Shown here: one piece after another, positions 1 through 8,923 of the stretch
How positions within the stretch are numbered: position 1 is the stretch's first letter
Layout of the letters: each line of letters opens with the position of its first letter
Assembly: GCA_049647585.1 (NCBI GenBank)
Contig: JBARXY010000039.1
Span: 52,484 to 116,483, forward strand
Length of the DNA: 64,000 nucleotides
Source of the DNA: JAGQSZ01 sp049647585
GTDB lineage: Bacteria; Actinomycetota; Acidimicrobiia; Acidimicrobiales; Microtrichaceae
Direction of reading: 5' to 3'
Notes under the pieces: generated by a model
The model's input: the letters and a program-made list of their open reading frames with translations, nothing else
Told to the model about the DNA's origin: nothing
Databases searched by the model: none
Translations under genes and position numbers: made by a program

Positions 1-1
1 G

Positions 2-292
2 CTGGTCAAGCGGCAACTCTCACTGAAGGCGCTCGACTATCAGAAGGTCGAGGACGCTTCAGGTGGTTCGGCCCGCCAGGTCGCCAAGCTCGTCGCAGGT
101 ATCAGTTCCGACAAGGCCAAGCAGCTCAACAAGTTCATCAAGGACCTGGGCCTCAAGGGAACGCAGTCTCAGACCCAGGGTGAACAGATACGGGTCACGG
201 CCAAGAAGCGTGACGACCTCCAGTCGGTCATCGCCGCCTGCAAGGATCACGATTTCGGTATTCCGCTCCAGTTCGGCAACTTCAGGGACTGA
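2..292 (+). CDS. yajQ: YajQ family (DUF520) nucleotide-binding protein, C-terminal part
   Basis: Only the last 96 codons are present; the 5' part lies outside the window. The visible part reads KGTQSQTQGEQIRVTAKKRDDLQSV in outline and ends in PLQFGNFRD, the characteristic C-terminus of YajQ proteins (QxQGDxVRVxGKxRDDLQxVI ... PLQFxNFRD). The family binds nucleotides; some members bind cyclic di-GMP, but a role cannot be read here. It converges on htpX with only 28 bases between the two stop codons. The family call is secure; the function is not. Confidence 0.9.
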   Translation: MVKRQLSLKALDYQKVEDASGGSARQVAKLVAGISSDKAKQLNKFIKDLGLKGTQSQTQGEQIRVTAKKRDDLQSVIAACKDHDFGIPLQFGNFRD

Positions 293-320
293 GCGGGCGG
301 GCAGGCTGGACCGAAGGCCC

Positions 321-1178
321 TCAGGCCCACGCACCGCTGCGTAGCCGGGCGATCCGCTCGGCCACGGGCGGGTGGGTCGAGAACATATTGGCCATCGACA
401 CTCCCGCGAGGGGATTGACGATGTAGGCGGAAGCCTCGGCCGGATTGATGTCTGACGGAATCCGTTTGGCACCGAACTCGAGCTTCTCGAGCGCTGCGGC
501 CAGCGGCTCGCCGGTGCCCAGGATCCGCGCCGCTGACGCATCGGCTTCGAACTCGCGGCTCCGGCTGATCGCCATCTGGATGACGGCTGCCGCAACGGGA
601 GCGAGCAGCATCATCAGCAGCGCTGCGAACGGATTGCCGTCACGGTCGTCGCCTCGGCCCCCGCCGCCGAAACCCCCGAACATCAAACCCCAGCGGGCCA
701 TACTGGCAGCAAAGGTGATGCCCATCGCAAGCGCCGCGGCCACCGAGCCGATGAGGATGTCCCGGTTCCGAACGTGGGACAGTTCGTGTGCGAGCACTCC
801 CTCGATCTCTCTCCATGTGAGAATCTGCAACAGGCCTTCGGTCACACAAACCGCAGCGTGCTCGGGACTGCGACCCGTCGCGAAGGCATTCGGCTGGGGC
901 TTACGCGACACATAGAGCCGGGGCATTGGTATGTCGGCCTTCTGGCAGAGATCCGACATGATCGCGTGGTATTGGGGCATCTGCTGCTGAGTCACTTCGA
1001 CAGCGTTGGCCGAGCGAATCGCCAACTTGTCCGAGAACCAGTAGGACCCACCGCACATAGCCAGGCCGATGATCAGCCCGATGGTCATTCCCGATGAGCC
1101 ACCGAAAATGAATCCGATCGCCATGCAGAACCCGCCGAGCCCTGCCAACAGAACTGCAGTTTTCAGATTATTCAGCAT
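321..1178 (-). CDS. htpX: HtpX-type membrane zinc metalloprotease
   Basis: This 285-residue M48 peptidase should degrade damaged membrane proteins with its catalytic domain facing the cytoplasm. Two membrane segments lie near residues 5-45, then the zinc motif HELSH at 131-135, with the third ligand in SREFEAD (E209). Another pair of hydrophobic stretches lies near 140-165 and 183-205, split by a Gly-rich loop (FGGFGGGGRGDD). Length matches the family. The ATG at 1178 follows a purine-rich stretch. The 118 bases upstream, to the HAD gene, should hold its promoter; no clear operator was seen. Confidence 0.95.
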   Translation of the reverse strand: MLNNLKTAVLLAGLGGFCMAIGFIFGGSSGMTIGLIIGLAMCGGSYWFSDKLAIRSANAVEVTQQQMPQYHAIMSDLCQKADIPMPRLYVSRKPQPNAFATGRSPEHAAVCVTEGLLQILTWREIEGVLAHELSHVRNRDILIGSVAAALAMGITFAASMARWGLMFGGFGGGGRGDDRDGNPFAALLMMLLAPVAAAVIQMAISRSREFEADASAARILGTGEPLAAALEKLEFGAKRIPSDINPAEASAYIVNPLAGVSMANMFSTHPPVAERIARLRSGAWA

Positions 1179-1296
1179 CCGCGATCGATCCAGGTCATTC
1201 GTTCGGTGAACTTCTCACACGGTAGGCCTCTGGACCGTGCTTCACTCACCGACGCGGCGAGCGACTGAAGCGCCGCTCAGTTGGACCCGTTCCGCC

Positions 1297-1794
1297 TCAC
1301 TCGTAGTAGCCCGAATGAATGTAGATACATGGAATTCCCTCAGAGTGGAACATATCTACGTTGCGAGGATCGTCCTCGAAAGCCAAGCGAAGGTCGAATT
1401 CCTTGTGGCGCAACTCATGGACGGTCCGACGTTTGTAGACCCGTGCCGGAGCGAAGTCACCATATTCACGCATTATCAGACAGTTCCAGCGCAGATCGTG
1501 ACGCTTCAACCAACCGAGAGTCTGGGGTTGGACACTCATGGGTCGGGCCGTCAGGAGCACAATGCGGTGCTCGTCATCGATAACTCGGAGAAGTGTTGCC
1601 ACCTCTTCGATGAGTTCGTCCTCACCGCAGGCGTGGAAAAACGAATCCCAATCCCTTCGACCGGGATTCAGGAAGTGCTGACGACCACTTGCGTTGGACA
1701 GAACGCCGTCCATGTCGAACACCACAGTCGGCCCGGCAGTCGCCGGTTTTTCGTTCCACAACCAGTTTGAAAAGGTTTCATCCCAGACAGGCAC
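1297..1794 (-). CDS. HAD-superfamily phosphatase, small
   Basis: A 165-residue protein with the HAD nucleophile motif VVFDMDGVLS (D27, D29) and, further on, VLLTARP (motif II-like Thr) and AFEDDPRNVDMF (acidic motif IV). The layout resembles small capless HAD hydrolases such as the phosphatase part of polynucleotide kinases or phage-type deoxynucleotidases; the substrate cannot be told. GTG start at 1794. It is followed, 32 bases beyond its upstream end, by the acs stop codon, so it may be the last gene of an acs transcript. Confidence 0.75.
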   Translation of the reverse strand: MPVWDETFSNWLWNEKPATAGPTVVFDMDGVLSNASGRQHFLNPGRRDWDSFFHACGEDELIEEVATLLRVIDDEHRIVLLTARPMSVQPQTLGWLKRHDLRWNCLIMREYGDFAPARVYKRRTVHELRHKEFDLRLAFEDDPRNVDMFHSEGIPCIYIHSGYYE

Positions 1795-1826
1795 CCCATA
1801 GAGGTTAGTTCTGTAGGTGGTGGTTT

Positions 1827-3842
1827 CTATTCGGGCTGGGTCGAGCTCACCCGAATGGTGTCCATCACGCCGGCGTCGGCCAGCGTGGTCACATCGCCCA
1901 GGGCGCGGCCCTCAGCCATGTCCCGCAGCAACCGACGCATGATCTTGCCCGATCGCGTCTTGGGCAGATCGGCGACCACGACGACCGACTTGGGACGGGC
2001 GATCGCCCCAAGCTTCTTCGAGACGTGTCGACGGATGGCCTCCACAAGTTCGGGGGATTCCTCGACTCCGCCGATGAGGATCACGAATCCGTGGATCGCC
2101 TGACCGGTGAGTGGATCTTCCGCGCCGACCACCGCTGCCTCGGCGACGGCCTCGTGATCTACCAGCGCGGATTCGACCTCGGTGGTCGAGATGCGGTGAC
2201 CAGAGATGTTCATGACATCATCGACCCGACCCATCAGCCAGAGGTAGCCGTCCGCATCCACCCTTGCACCGTCCCCGGCGAAATAGCGGCCTGGAAAACG
2301 GCTCCAATAGGTCTCGAGAAAGCGCTCCGGAGCCTTCCAGATTCCCCGGAGCATCGCGGGGAACGGTTCGGTCACGGTGAGGTAGCCGCCGCCCTCCTCA
2401 ACCTTGTTCCCCACGTCATCGACCACCTCGATGGCTACTCCGGGTATGGCGGCGCACGCCGAGCCGGGCTTGGTGGTCGTGATTCCGGGTAGCGGGGAAA
2501 CCATGATTCCGCCGGTCTCGGTCTGCCACCAGGTATCCACAACCGGGCAGCGTCCACCGCCGATGTTCTCGTGGTACCACATCCACGCTTCAGGGTTGAT
2601 CGGCTCCCCTACCGAACCGAGTAGCCGCAACGAGCTCAGATCATGACGGGCGGGTTCCTCATCGCCCCACTTCATGAACGCTCGGATCGCAGTGGGTGCG
2701 GTGTAGAGCTGTGTCACCCCATAGCGCTCGACGATGTCCCAGATCCGATCCTTCGGCCACGACGCCGGATCCTCGGAGGGGCGCTCCGATTCACGTGGCG
2801 TATCGGGAGTGCCCTCGTACATGACGACAGTTGCACCATTGGTCAGTGGCCCATAGACGATGTAGCTGTGACCGGTCACCCATCCGATGTCGGCCGAACA
2901 CCAGTAGACGTCGCTCTCGGGATGTAGGTCGAAGACCTCCCGGTGGGTCCAGGCGACCTGGGTCAGGTAGCCACCCGTCGTGTGCATGATTCCCTTGGGC
3001 TTGGCCGTGGTGCCCGAGGTATAGAGCAGGAACAGCAGGTGCTCACTGTCGAGGTGCACCGGGGGACAATCTGCCGATACCGACTCCATCAGGTCGTGCC
3101 ACCACAGGTCCCGGCCTTCGACCATCTCGGGTTCGGTGTCACAACGGTTGACCACCACGACGTTGCGGATCGTCGGACAGTCCGCAAGGGCGACATCCAG
3201 GTTGACCTTGAGCGCCGAAGGCTTGCCCCGCCTGTAGCCGGCGTCTGCGGTGATGGCTACGACCGCTTCCGCGTCGTTGATCCGGTCGATGAGTGAGTCC
3301 GGGCTGAAACCGCCGAAGACCAAGGTGTGCGGAGCGCCGAGTCTGGCGCAGGCCAGCATCGCAATGGCGGCCTCGGGGATCATCGGCATGTAGATGCAGA
3401 CCCGGTCCCCCGTCGTGACCCCGAGGTCTAGGAGGACATTGGCGAAGCGCTGGACCTCTTCGTGCAGTTCTGCGTAGGTGATCGTACGGGTATCGCCCGG
3501 CTCGCCCTCGAAATGGATGGCGACACGAGAGCCGTGGCCAGCTTCGACGTGACGGTCGAGACAGTTGTAGGAGACGTTCAGCTGTCCGCCGACGAACCAC
3601 TTGGCGTCAGGCAGGTTCCATTCGAGGGTGGTGTCGAAATCCTTGAACCAGGTGAGCGTCTCGCGGGCCTGTTCGGCCCAGAAGGTCTCGAAGTCCCTGC
3701 CACGTTCATAGATGCTCGCATCTGTCAGACGTGCGGTGGCTAGGAAGTCATCTGACGGGGGGAAGACCCGGGCCTCGTCGGAGTAGACGTTGATGGCCTG
3801 GTTGTTCTGGACCGCCGGACTGTTCTGCGAGTTCTCTGCCAC
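1827..3842 (-). CDS. acs: Acetyl-CoA synthetase (AMP-forming)
   Basis: Activates acetate to acetyl-CoA through acetyl-AMP in the cytoplasm. Seen: the ATP loop YTSGTTAKPKG, the GWVTGHSY and DTWWQTETGG segments, the hinge region YFAGDGARVDADGY, and the catalytic lysine near the end in PKTRSGKIMRRLLRD. I chose the GTG at 3842 (671 residues), because AGGGGG sits six bases before it and the usual Acs N-terminus follows; an in-frame upstream start would overlap the neighbouring reductase gene. With phosphoketolase 2.5 kb away it fits acetyl-unit metabolism, although no acetate kinase is near. Confidence 0.95.
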   Translation of the reverse strand: MAENSQNSPAVQNNQAINVYSDEARVFPPSDDFLATARLTDASIYERGRDFETFWAEQARETLTWFKDFDTTLEWNLPDAKWFVGGQLNVSYNCLDRHVEAGHGSRVAIHFEGEPGDTRTITYAELHEEVQRFANVLLDLGVTTGDRVCIYMPMIPEAAIAMLACARLGAPHTLVFGGFSPDSLIDRINDAEAVVAITADAGYRRGKPSALKVNLDVALADCPTIRNVVVVNRCDTEPEMVEGRDLWWHDLMESVSADCPPVHLDSEHLLFLLYTSGTTAKPKGIMHTTGGYLTQVAWTHREVFDLHPESDVYWCSADIGWVTGHSYIVYGPLTNGATVVMYEGTPDTPRESERPSEDPASWPKDRIWDIVERYGVTQLYTAPTAIRAFMKWGDEEPARHDLSSLRLLGSVGEPINPEAWMWYHENIGGGRCPVVDTWWQTETGGIMVSPLPGITTTKPGSACAAIPGVAIEVVDDVGNKVEEGGGYLTVTEPFPAMLRGIWKAPERFLETYWSRFPGRYFAGDGARVDADGYLWLMGRVDDVMNISGHRISTTEVESALVDHEAVAEAAVVGAEDPLTGQAIHGFVILIGGVEESPELVEAIRRHVSKKLGAIARPKSVVVVADLPKTRSGKIMRRLLRDMAEGRALGDVTTLADAGVMDTIRVSSTQPE

Positions 3843-3894
3843 GTGGCCCCCTAAGGCACTCAAATCAGCTCTTCGGGATGCTAGCCCCGTCGCA

Positions 3895-5262
3895 TCAATC
3901 GAGGTCCCGTAGCGCATCCTCCACACCTCGGTGAAAGGTGGGGTAGGCGTAAATCATCGACCTGAGCGAGTCGAGCGGAACCCGTGCGTGTACCGCCAGG
4001 GTCAGTAGGCCCAGAACCTCTCCCCCGTTCGGACCCATCGAGGTGGCCCCGACCAGAACTCCCTCGCCGCGATCGGCCACCAGCTTGATGAAGCCGTCGT
4101 TACCCACCTTGTGCATCCAACCCCGCGCAGTTTCCGGCACCGGAGTCGAACCGACCGCCACGTCGAGACCTTCTTCGCGCGCACGCGATTCGGTCATGCC
4201 GACCTGGCCGACCTCGGGATCGGTGAAGGAGACACTCGGGACTGCCCGGTAGTCGGCGGGCGCTCCTGGCTTGCCGGAAATATCTGCCGCTGCGATGTGC
4301 GACTGGTACACCGCCACGTGGGTGAACTGGCCCTTGCCGGTGATGTCGCCAAGAGCCCACACGCCTTCGGTGACACGCAGGTGTTCATCAACCTTGAGCG
4401 ACTTCGCCTCCGGATCCAGGCCGAGCACTTCGAGACCGATGTCCGACAGGTTGGCCTTTCGACCGGTGGCAATCAGCAACTTGTCGGCTTCGATCGTGTC
4501 GCCGTTGTCCAGGGTCACCCGAAACATCCGGTCGTGCTCCACGTGCTGCGCGCTCACGCCGGTTTGGACCGTTATGCCCTCCCGCTCGAAGACTTCGCGG
4601 AGGATCTTGCCCGCCTCGGGTTCGTTGCTCGAAAGCAACCGGTCGGCCGATTCGACGACCGTGACACGGGACCCGAATCGAGCGAACACCTGGGCCAGTT
4701 CCGAGCCGATCGCTCCGCCACCCACCACGATCAGACTCTGGGGTACCTCCTTGGTCTCGATTGCTTCGCGGTTGGTCCAGTACGGCAGTCCCTCGAGTCC
4801 GTCGATCGGCGGGATGAGCGGCTCGGTGCCGGTGGCGATCACAACCCCGCGACCGGCTCGAAAACGCCGACCGTCGACTTCTACACAGTCTCGTTCGACC
4901 AGCCTTGCGTGGCCGCGGACGAAGTTTCCCCCGCGGCCCACGAAACGCTCAACGTGCTCCGAATCGTTCCAGTCCTTGGTGACCTCCCTGAGGCGCTCCG
5001 CTACAGGGGTCCAGTCCGGATCGACCGTTGCCCTGCCCGCCATCCCGGGCACCCGACGGGCCTCACCCAGTAGGTCGGCGGCCCGGATCATCATCTTGGA
5101 AGGGACGCAGCCCCAGAAGGGGCATTCGCCACCAAGCAGCCGGCTATCGATGCCGGTCACCGACATACCAGCCGATGCCAGCTGATTGGCTGCGTCCTCA
5201 CCGCCGGGACCCATCCCCATTACCACCACGTCGACCTGCTCTTCGTTGCTCATGCCCTCCAT
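3895..5262 (-). CDS. FAD-dependent pyridine nucleotide-disulfide oxidoreductase (class I)
   Basis: A 455-residue flavoprotein of the lipoamide dehydrogenase/mercuric reductase family. FAD site GMGPGGEDAA near residue 16; redox disulfide in GGECPFWGCVPSK (C47, C52); NAD(P) site VVGGGAIGSELAQVF; second FAD motif WALGDITGKGQFTHVA. The C-terminus reads YPTFHRGVEDAL rather than the HPTxxE of true lipoamide dehydrogenase, so the substrate is uncertain. Start is 5262 or the second ATG at 5253. It lies 52 bases upstream of acs and may share its transcript. Confidence 0.85.
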   Translation of the reverse strand: MEGMSNEEQVDVVVMGMGPGGEDAANQLASAGMSVTGIDSRLLGGECPFWGCVPSKMMIRAADLLGEARRVPGMAGRATVDPDWTPVAERLREVTKDWNDSEHVERFVGRGGNFVRGHARLVERDCVEVDGRRFRAGRGVVIATGTEPLIPPIDGLEGLPYWTNREAIETKEVPQSLIVVGGGAIGSELAQVFARFGSRVTVVESADRLLSSNEPEAGKILREVFEREGITVQTGVSAQHVEHDRMFRVTLDNGDTIEADKLLIATGRKANLSDIGLEVLGLDPEAKSLKVDEHLRVTEGVWALGDITGKGQFTHVAVYQSHIAAADISGKPGAPADYRAVPSVSFTDPEVGQVGMTESRAREEGLDVAVGSTPVPETARGWMHKVGNDGFIKLVADRGEGVLVGATSMGPNGGEVLGLLTLAVHARVPLDSLRSMIYAYPTFHRGVEDALRDLD

Positions 5263-5350
5263 CTACCCGCTCGGGCCATCCACTGTGCCGAACGGTCGGG
5301 CGTCCACGACAAGGGTTCCCAAATATCCGCGCCGGGGATATGAACACTGC

Positions 5351-6274
5351 ATGTCAGCGTTGAGGATGCTCCTGGTTCACAATCCGGATTCGGGAGAGGA
5401 AGACCATTCCGGCGACAGCTTGACAGCGCTGTTGGAGGGGGCCGGGGGAAAGGTGTCGCACCTGTCCACCTCGGCGACCGGATGGCGAGCGCGGATCCAC
5501 GACTCTGACTCCGATCTGGTGGTTGTGGCGGGCGGTGACGGCACGGTCCACGCCGTGATGATCGCCATGGCCTCGAGCGAGACGCCCTTGGCGATTATTC
5601 CGATCGGTACCGCCAACAACATCGCCCGAGGCCTTGGCATACCGATTGGCGACGTTGCGGCGAGTATCGAGTTCTGGCGTAAGGACCCGATGTCGAGTGT
5701 TGGCGAATTTGACGTGCCCCGGGTGGTGATCGGCGATCAAGAGAGTCGCTGGGTGGAATCGGTTGGTGTGGGGCTCTTCGCGAGCGTCCTGCTGGAGGCT
5801 GACCAAACTGCGGAGTCACCGACCGACGACGGTCTATCGCATGGCCGCAAGCTGCTCGGGAAGGCCCTCGATGAGCCTCCGGAGGAATTCCACTGGGACA
5901 TCGAGTTGGACGGACGTGACATGTCGGGAGATTTTTCTGCGATCGAAGCCATGAACATTCCGTCGATCGGGCCCCGCCTCAAGCTTGCTCCATCGGCGGA
6001 TCCCGGCGATGGCCTTGTGGACCTTGGCGCACTGAGCGCACGTCAGTGCATGGAAATGACAAACGCCGGAGACACTCCTGGCCACCACTCCGTCGAAGTG
6101 GGATCGCGAAGTGAAGTGCCAGAGGTCCATAGAGGCCGAAGGCTGAAGCTCCGCTGCGAGCAAAGAGAACTGCCGGTCCACGTCGACGATCGGTCCTGGA
6201 CGTCCTCAGGGCCGGTCAACGAGATCGAGATAGTTGTCGACGGCGCTCAGGTGCGAGTTCTCTCACCGCGGTGA
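5351..6274 (+). CDS. Diacylglycerol kinase-family lipid kinase (YegS-like)
   Basis: A 307-residue protein with the DAGK catalytic signature: VVVAGGDGTVHAVM followed by PLAIIPIGTANNIARGLGIP, which bind nucleotide. The C-terminal beta domain is present (SIGPRLKLAPSADPGDGLVDL). The family phosphorylates lipids such as diacylglycerol or sphingosine; the substrate is not evident. ATG at 5351 chosen because the fold starts at MLLVHNPDSG just after it; in-frame sequence upstream is low-complexity and overlaps the divergent gene. Divergent from the reductase gene with an 88-base spacer, convergent with phosphoketolase. Confidence 0.85.
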   Translation: MSALRMLLVHNPDSGEEDHSGDSLTALLEGAGGKVSHLSTSATGWRARIHDSDSDLVVVAGGDGTVHAVMIAMASSETPLAIIPIGTANNIARGLGIPIGDVAASIEFWRKDPMSSVGEFDVPRVVIGDQESRWVESVGVGLFASVLLEADQTAESPTDDGLSHGRKLLGKALDEPPEEFHWDIELDGRDMSGDFSAIEAMNIPSIGPRLKLAPSADPGDGLVDLGALSARQCMEMTNAGDTPGHHSVEVGSRSEVPEVHRGRRLKLRCEQRELPVHVDDRSWTSSGPVNEIEIVVDGAQVRVLSPR

Positions 6275-6318
6275 ATTCACTGCCGCTTCAGCTGAGCCCT
6301 TCCCACGGGGGATCCGAT

Positions 6319-8799
6319 CTATTCGGAATCCTCGTAGTTAGCGGTCCAGGACCAGTTCTTGATCTCGGGAGCGTCCTCACCGTGCTCGCGTGTCCAGGTC
6401 CTCGCCCACAGCCGCAGGTCCATCATCTGCTGGCGTAGGGCGCCGTAGTTGGCACCCAGCGATGGCACTCTGTCAATCACGTCCATGACCAGGTGGTAGC
6501 GATCCATGTCATTGAGCATCACCATGTCGAACGGTGTCGTCGTCGTCCCCTTTTCCTTGTAGCCGCGCACGTGGAACTGACTGTGGTTGTTGCGCCGGTA
6601 GGTGAGACGGTGAATCAGCCACGGGTAACCGTGGAAGGCGAAGATCACCGGGCGGTCGCTGGTGAAGATGGTGTCGAATCGACGGTCATCTAGCCCGTGG
6701 GGATGTTCGGTATCCGGAAGAAGGCGCATCAGGTCCACCACGTTGACGACTCTGACCGCCAGATCAGGGAGCTCTCGGCGCAGGATCGACACCGCGGCGA
6801 GCACCTCCAGGGTCGGTACGTCCCCGGCGCAGGCCAGCACGACATCGGGTTCGGAGCCCGGCCGTTCGGAGCCGGCCCACTCCCAGATACCAAGGCCGCG
6901 TGCGCAGTGGGCGGCCGCTTCGTCGACGGTCAGCCAGTCCGCCTGGGGCTGTTTGCCGGCGACCACCACATTGACGTAGTGGCGTGAGCGGAGACAGTGG
7001 TCGAAGGTGCTCAGCAGTGTGTTGGCATCAGGCGGCAGATAGACCCGGACGACCTCGGGGCTCTTGTTCATCACAACGTCCAGAAACCCCGGATCTTGAT
7101 GCGAGAAGCCGTTGTGGTCCTGACGCCACACATGTGACGAGAGCAGATAGTTGAGACTGGGGATCTTGCGCCGCCATTCGACAGCCGACGAGGCCTGGAG
7201 CCATTTGGCGTGCTGGTTGAACATGGAGTCGACAATGTGGATGAACGCCTCGTAGCAGGTGAAGACTCCGTGACGACCGGTCAGCAGGTATCCCTCCAGA
7301 AGCCCCTGGCAGATGTGTTCGGATAGCACTTCAATGACACGGCCATGCGGATCGAGGTGGTCGTCGTTCTCCTCGATCGGCGGTGGCCAGCGGCGGCCGG
7401 TGACGTCGAGGATGTCTTGCAGGCGGTTGCTGGCCAATTCGTCCGGAGCGAAGGTGAGAAAGCGCTCGGGATTGGCCGCCGTGACCTCACGTAGCCATGA
7501 ACCCAGCACCCGGGTGGCCTCGTGTTCGCTAGCTCCGGGCGAGGCAACCTCCACTCCGTGCTCACGCCAGTCACTCAGTCTCAGGTCGACCATTTCACGC
7601 CCGCCGTTGGCGGTCGGATTGGCGCTCATTCGTCGGTCGCCCGTTGGAGCCAGTCCCGCCAGAAGTGTCGAAGGTCGGCCCTGGGCGTCGAAGAGTTCCT
7701 CGGGCCTGTAGGAGCGCAGCCATGCTTCCAGAACCTCGCGATGGCTGGTGTTGTTGCGAGCCTCGGGCAACGGCACCTGATGGGATCGAAAGGTGCCCTC
7801 GACCTGTTGTCCATCGACAATCGGCGGACAGGTCCATCCTTTCGGTGTTCGTAACACGATCAGCGGCCAAGGCGGACTCTCGGGCGGGTTGCCGGAACGG
7901 GCCTGTTCCTGGATGACCGCAATCTGATCGAGGCATTCGTCAATTGCTGCGGCCATGGCCTGATGGACCGCCGCCGGGTCGTCGCCCGAGACCGTGCGAG
8001 GTTGATAGCCGTAGCCACGCAGCAGGCTTTCAAGCTCGAATTCCGGCATGTGGGCAAGCAGTGTCGGGTTGGCGATCTTGTAGCCGTTCAGGTGGAGAAT
8101 CGGGAGCACGGCCCCGTCGCGGCTCGGGTCGAGCAGCTTGGCGCAGTGCCAACTGGTCGCCAAGGGTCCCGTCTCGGCTTCACCGTCGCCGACCACGCAG
8201 AAGGCAACCAGTTCCGGGTCATCGAGCACCGCCCCAAAGGCGTGCAGCAGTGAATAGCCAAGCTCTCCGCCCTCATGGAACGAGCCAGGGGTCTCGGGAG
8301 CGCAGTGGCTCGGCACCCCTCCGGGGAACGAGAACTGGCGGAAGAATTCGGCCATCCCCCGCGCGTCCTGAGTGATCTGGCTGTACAGCTCGGAGTAGGT
8401 GCCTTCGAGCCAGGCGCAGGCGTTGGGCCCTGGCCCTCCATGGCCCGGTCCAGCCACGAAAACGGCGTCAAGATCTCGAGCCACTATCGCCCGATTGGCG
8501 TGCACCCACGCCAAGTTCAGCCCGGGCACCGTTCCGAAGTGACCGAGCAGGCGCGGCTTGACGTGTTCGGCAACGAGCGGTTCGGAGAGCAAGGGGTTGT
8601 CCATGAGATAGATCTGGCCCACCGACAGGTAGTTGGCCGCGCGCCACCATGCGTCCACAGCCTCGAGGGAGTCACGGTCCAGGACCCCGTGTGCCTCGCT
8701 GAGAACAAGTGGCTCAGGAGCCACCGTCGCACCCCCGCCGTCACTGCTACGGCTTTCATCAGCCGAGGTGTCGCCGCCCATGCTCGCAGGTTCACTCAC
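6319..8799 (-). CDS. xfp: Xylulose-5-phosphate/fructose-6-phosphate phosphoketolase
   Basis: Thiamine diphosphate enzyme that splits xylulose-5-P or fructose-6-P with phosphate to acetyl phosphate plus glyceraldehyde-3-P or erythrose-4-P. Seen: SVGQIYLMDNPLL near the N-terminus, GHGGPGPNACAWLEGTYSE, the cofactor loop VVGDGEAETGPLATSWH, LHLNGYKIANPT, and SHVWRQDHNGFSHQDPG. I chose the GTG at 8799 (826 residues) because AAGGAG lies nine bases before it; the reading frame stays open upstream into the next gene, but that part has no phosphoketolase character. No acetate kinase or phosphotransacetylase is beside it. Confidence 0.95.
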   Translation of the reverse strand: MSEPASMGGDTSADESRSSDGGGATVAPEPLVLSEAHGVLDRDSLEAVDAWWRAANYLSVGQIYLMDNPLLSEPLVAEHVKPRLLGHFGTVPGLNLAWVHANRAIVARDLDAVFVAGPGHGGPGPNACAWLEGTYSELYSQITQDARGMAEFFRQFSFPGGVPSHCAPETPGSFHEGGELGYSLLHAFGAVLDDPELVAFCVVGDGEAETGPLATSWHCAKLLDPSRDGAVLPILHLNGYKIANPTLLAHMPEFELESLLRGYGYQPRTVSGDDPAAVHQAMAAAIDECLDQIAVIQEQARSGNPPESPPWPLIVLRTPKGWTCPPIVDGQQVEGTFRSHQVPLPEARNNTSHREVLEAWLRSYRPEELFDAQGRPSTLLAGLAPTGDRRMSANPTANGGREMVDLRLSDWREHGVEVASPGASEHEATRVLGSWLREVTAANPERFLTFAPDELASNRLQDILDVTGRRWPPPIEENDDHLDPHGRVIEVLSEHICQGLLEGYLLTGRHGVFTCYEAFIHIVDSMFNQHAKWLQASSAVEWRRKIPSLNYLLSSHVWRQDHNGFSHQDPGFLDVVMNKSPEVVRVYLPPDANTLLSTFDHCLRSRHYVNVVVAGKQPQADWLTVDEAAAHCARGLGIWEWAGSERPGSEPDVVLACAGDVPTLEVLAAVSILRRELPDLAVRVVNVVDLMRLLPDTEHPHGLDDRRFDTIFTSDRPVIFAFHGYPWLIHRLTYRRNNHSQFHVRGYKEKGTTTTPFDMVMLNDMDRYHLVMDVIDRVPSLGANYGALRQQMMDLRLWARTWTREHGEDAPEIKNWSWTANYEDSE

Positions 8800-8923
8800 G
8801 TCAACGTCTCCTTCTCGGTGCCACAAGGTCCCTACCCTCCGTTCCGCCGGACTATTGGTGATGTGGATCGTGGGTAGGAACGGGGAGCGGTCGACCAGAG
8901 CAGATGCCGCGGCATAGCTGTGA

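Noticed and set aside
1201..1220. Rex-like site upstream of htpX (GGTGAACTTCTCACAC)
   Set aside because: Half-sites have the wrong spacing and two mismatches each; no respiratory gene is next to it.
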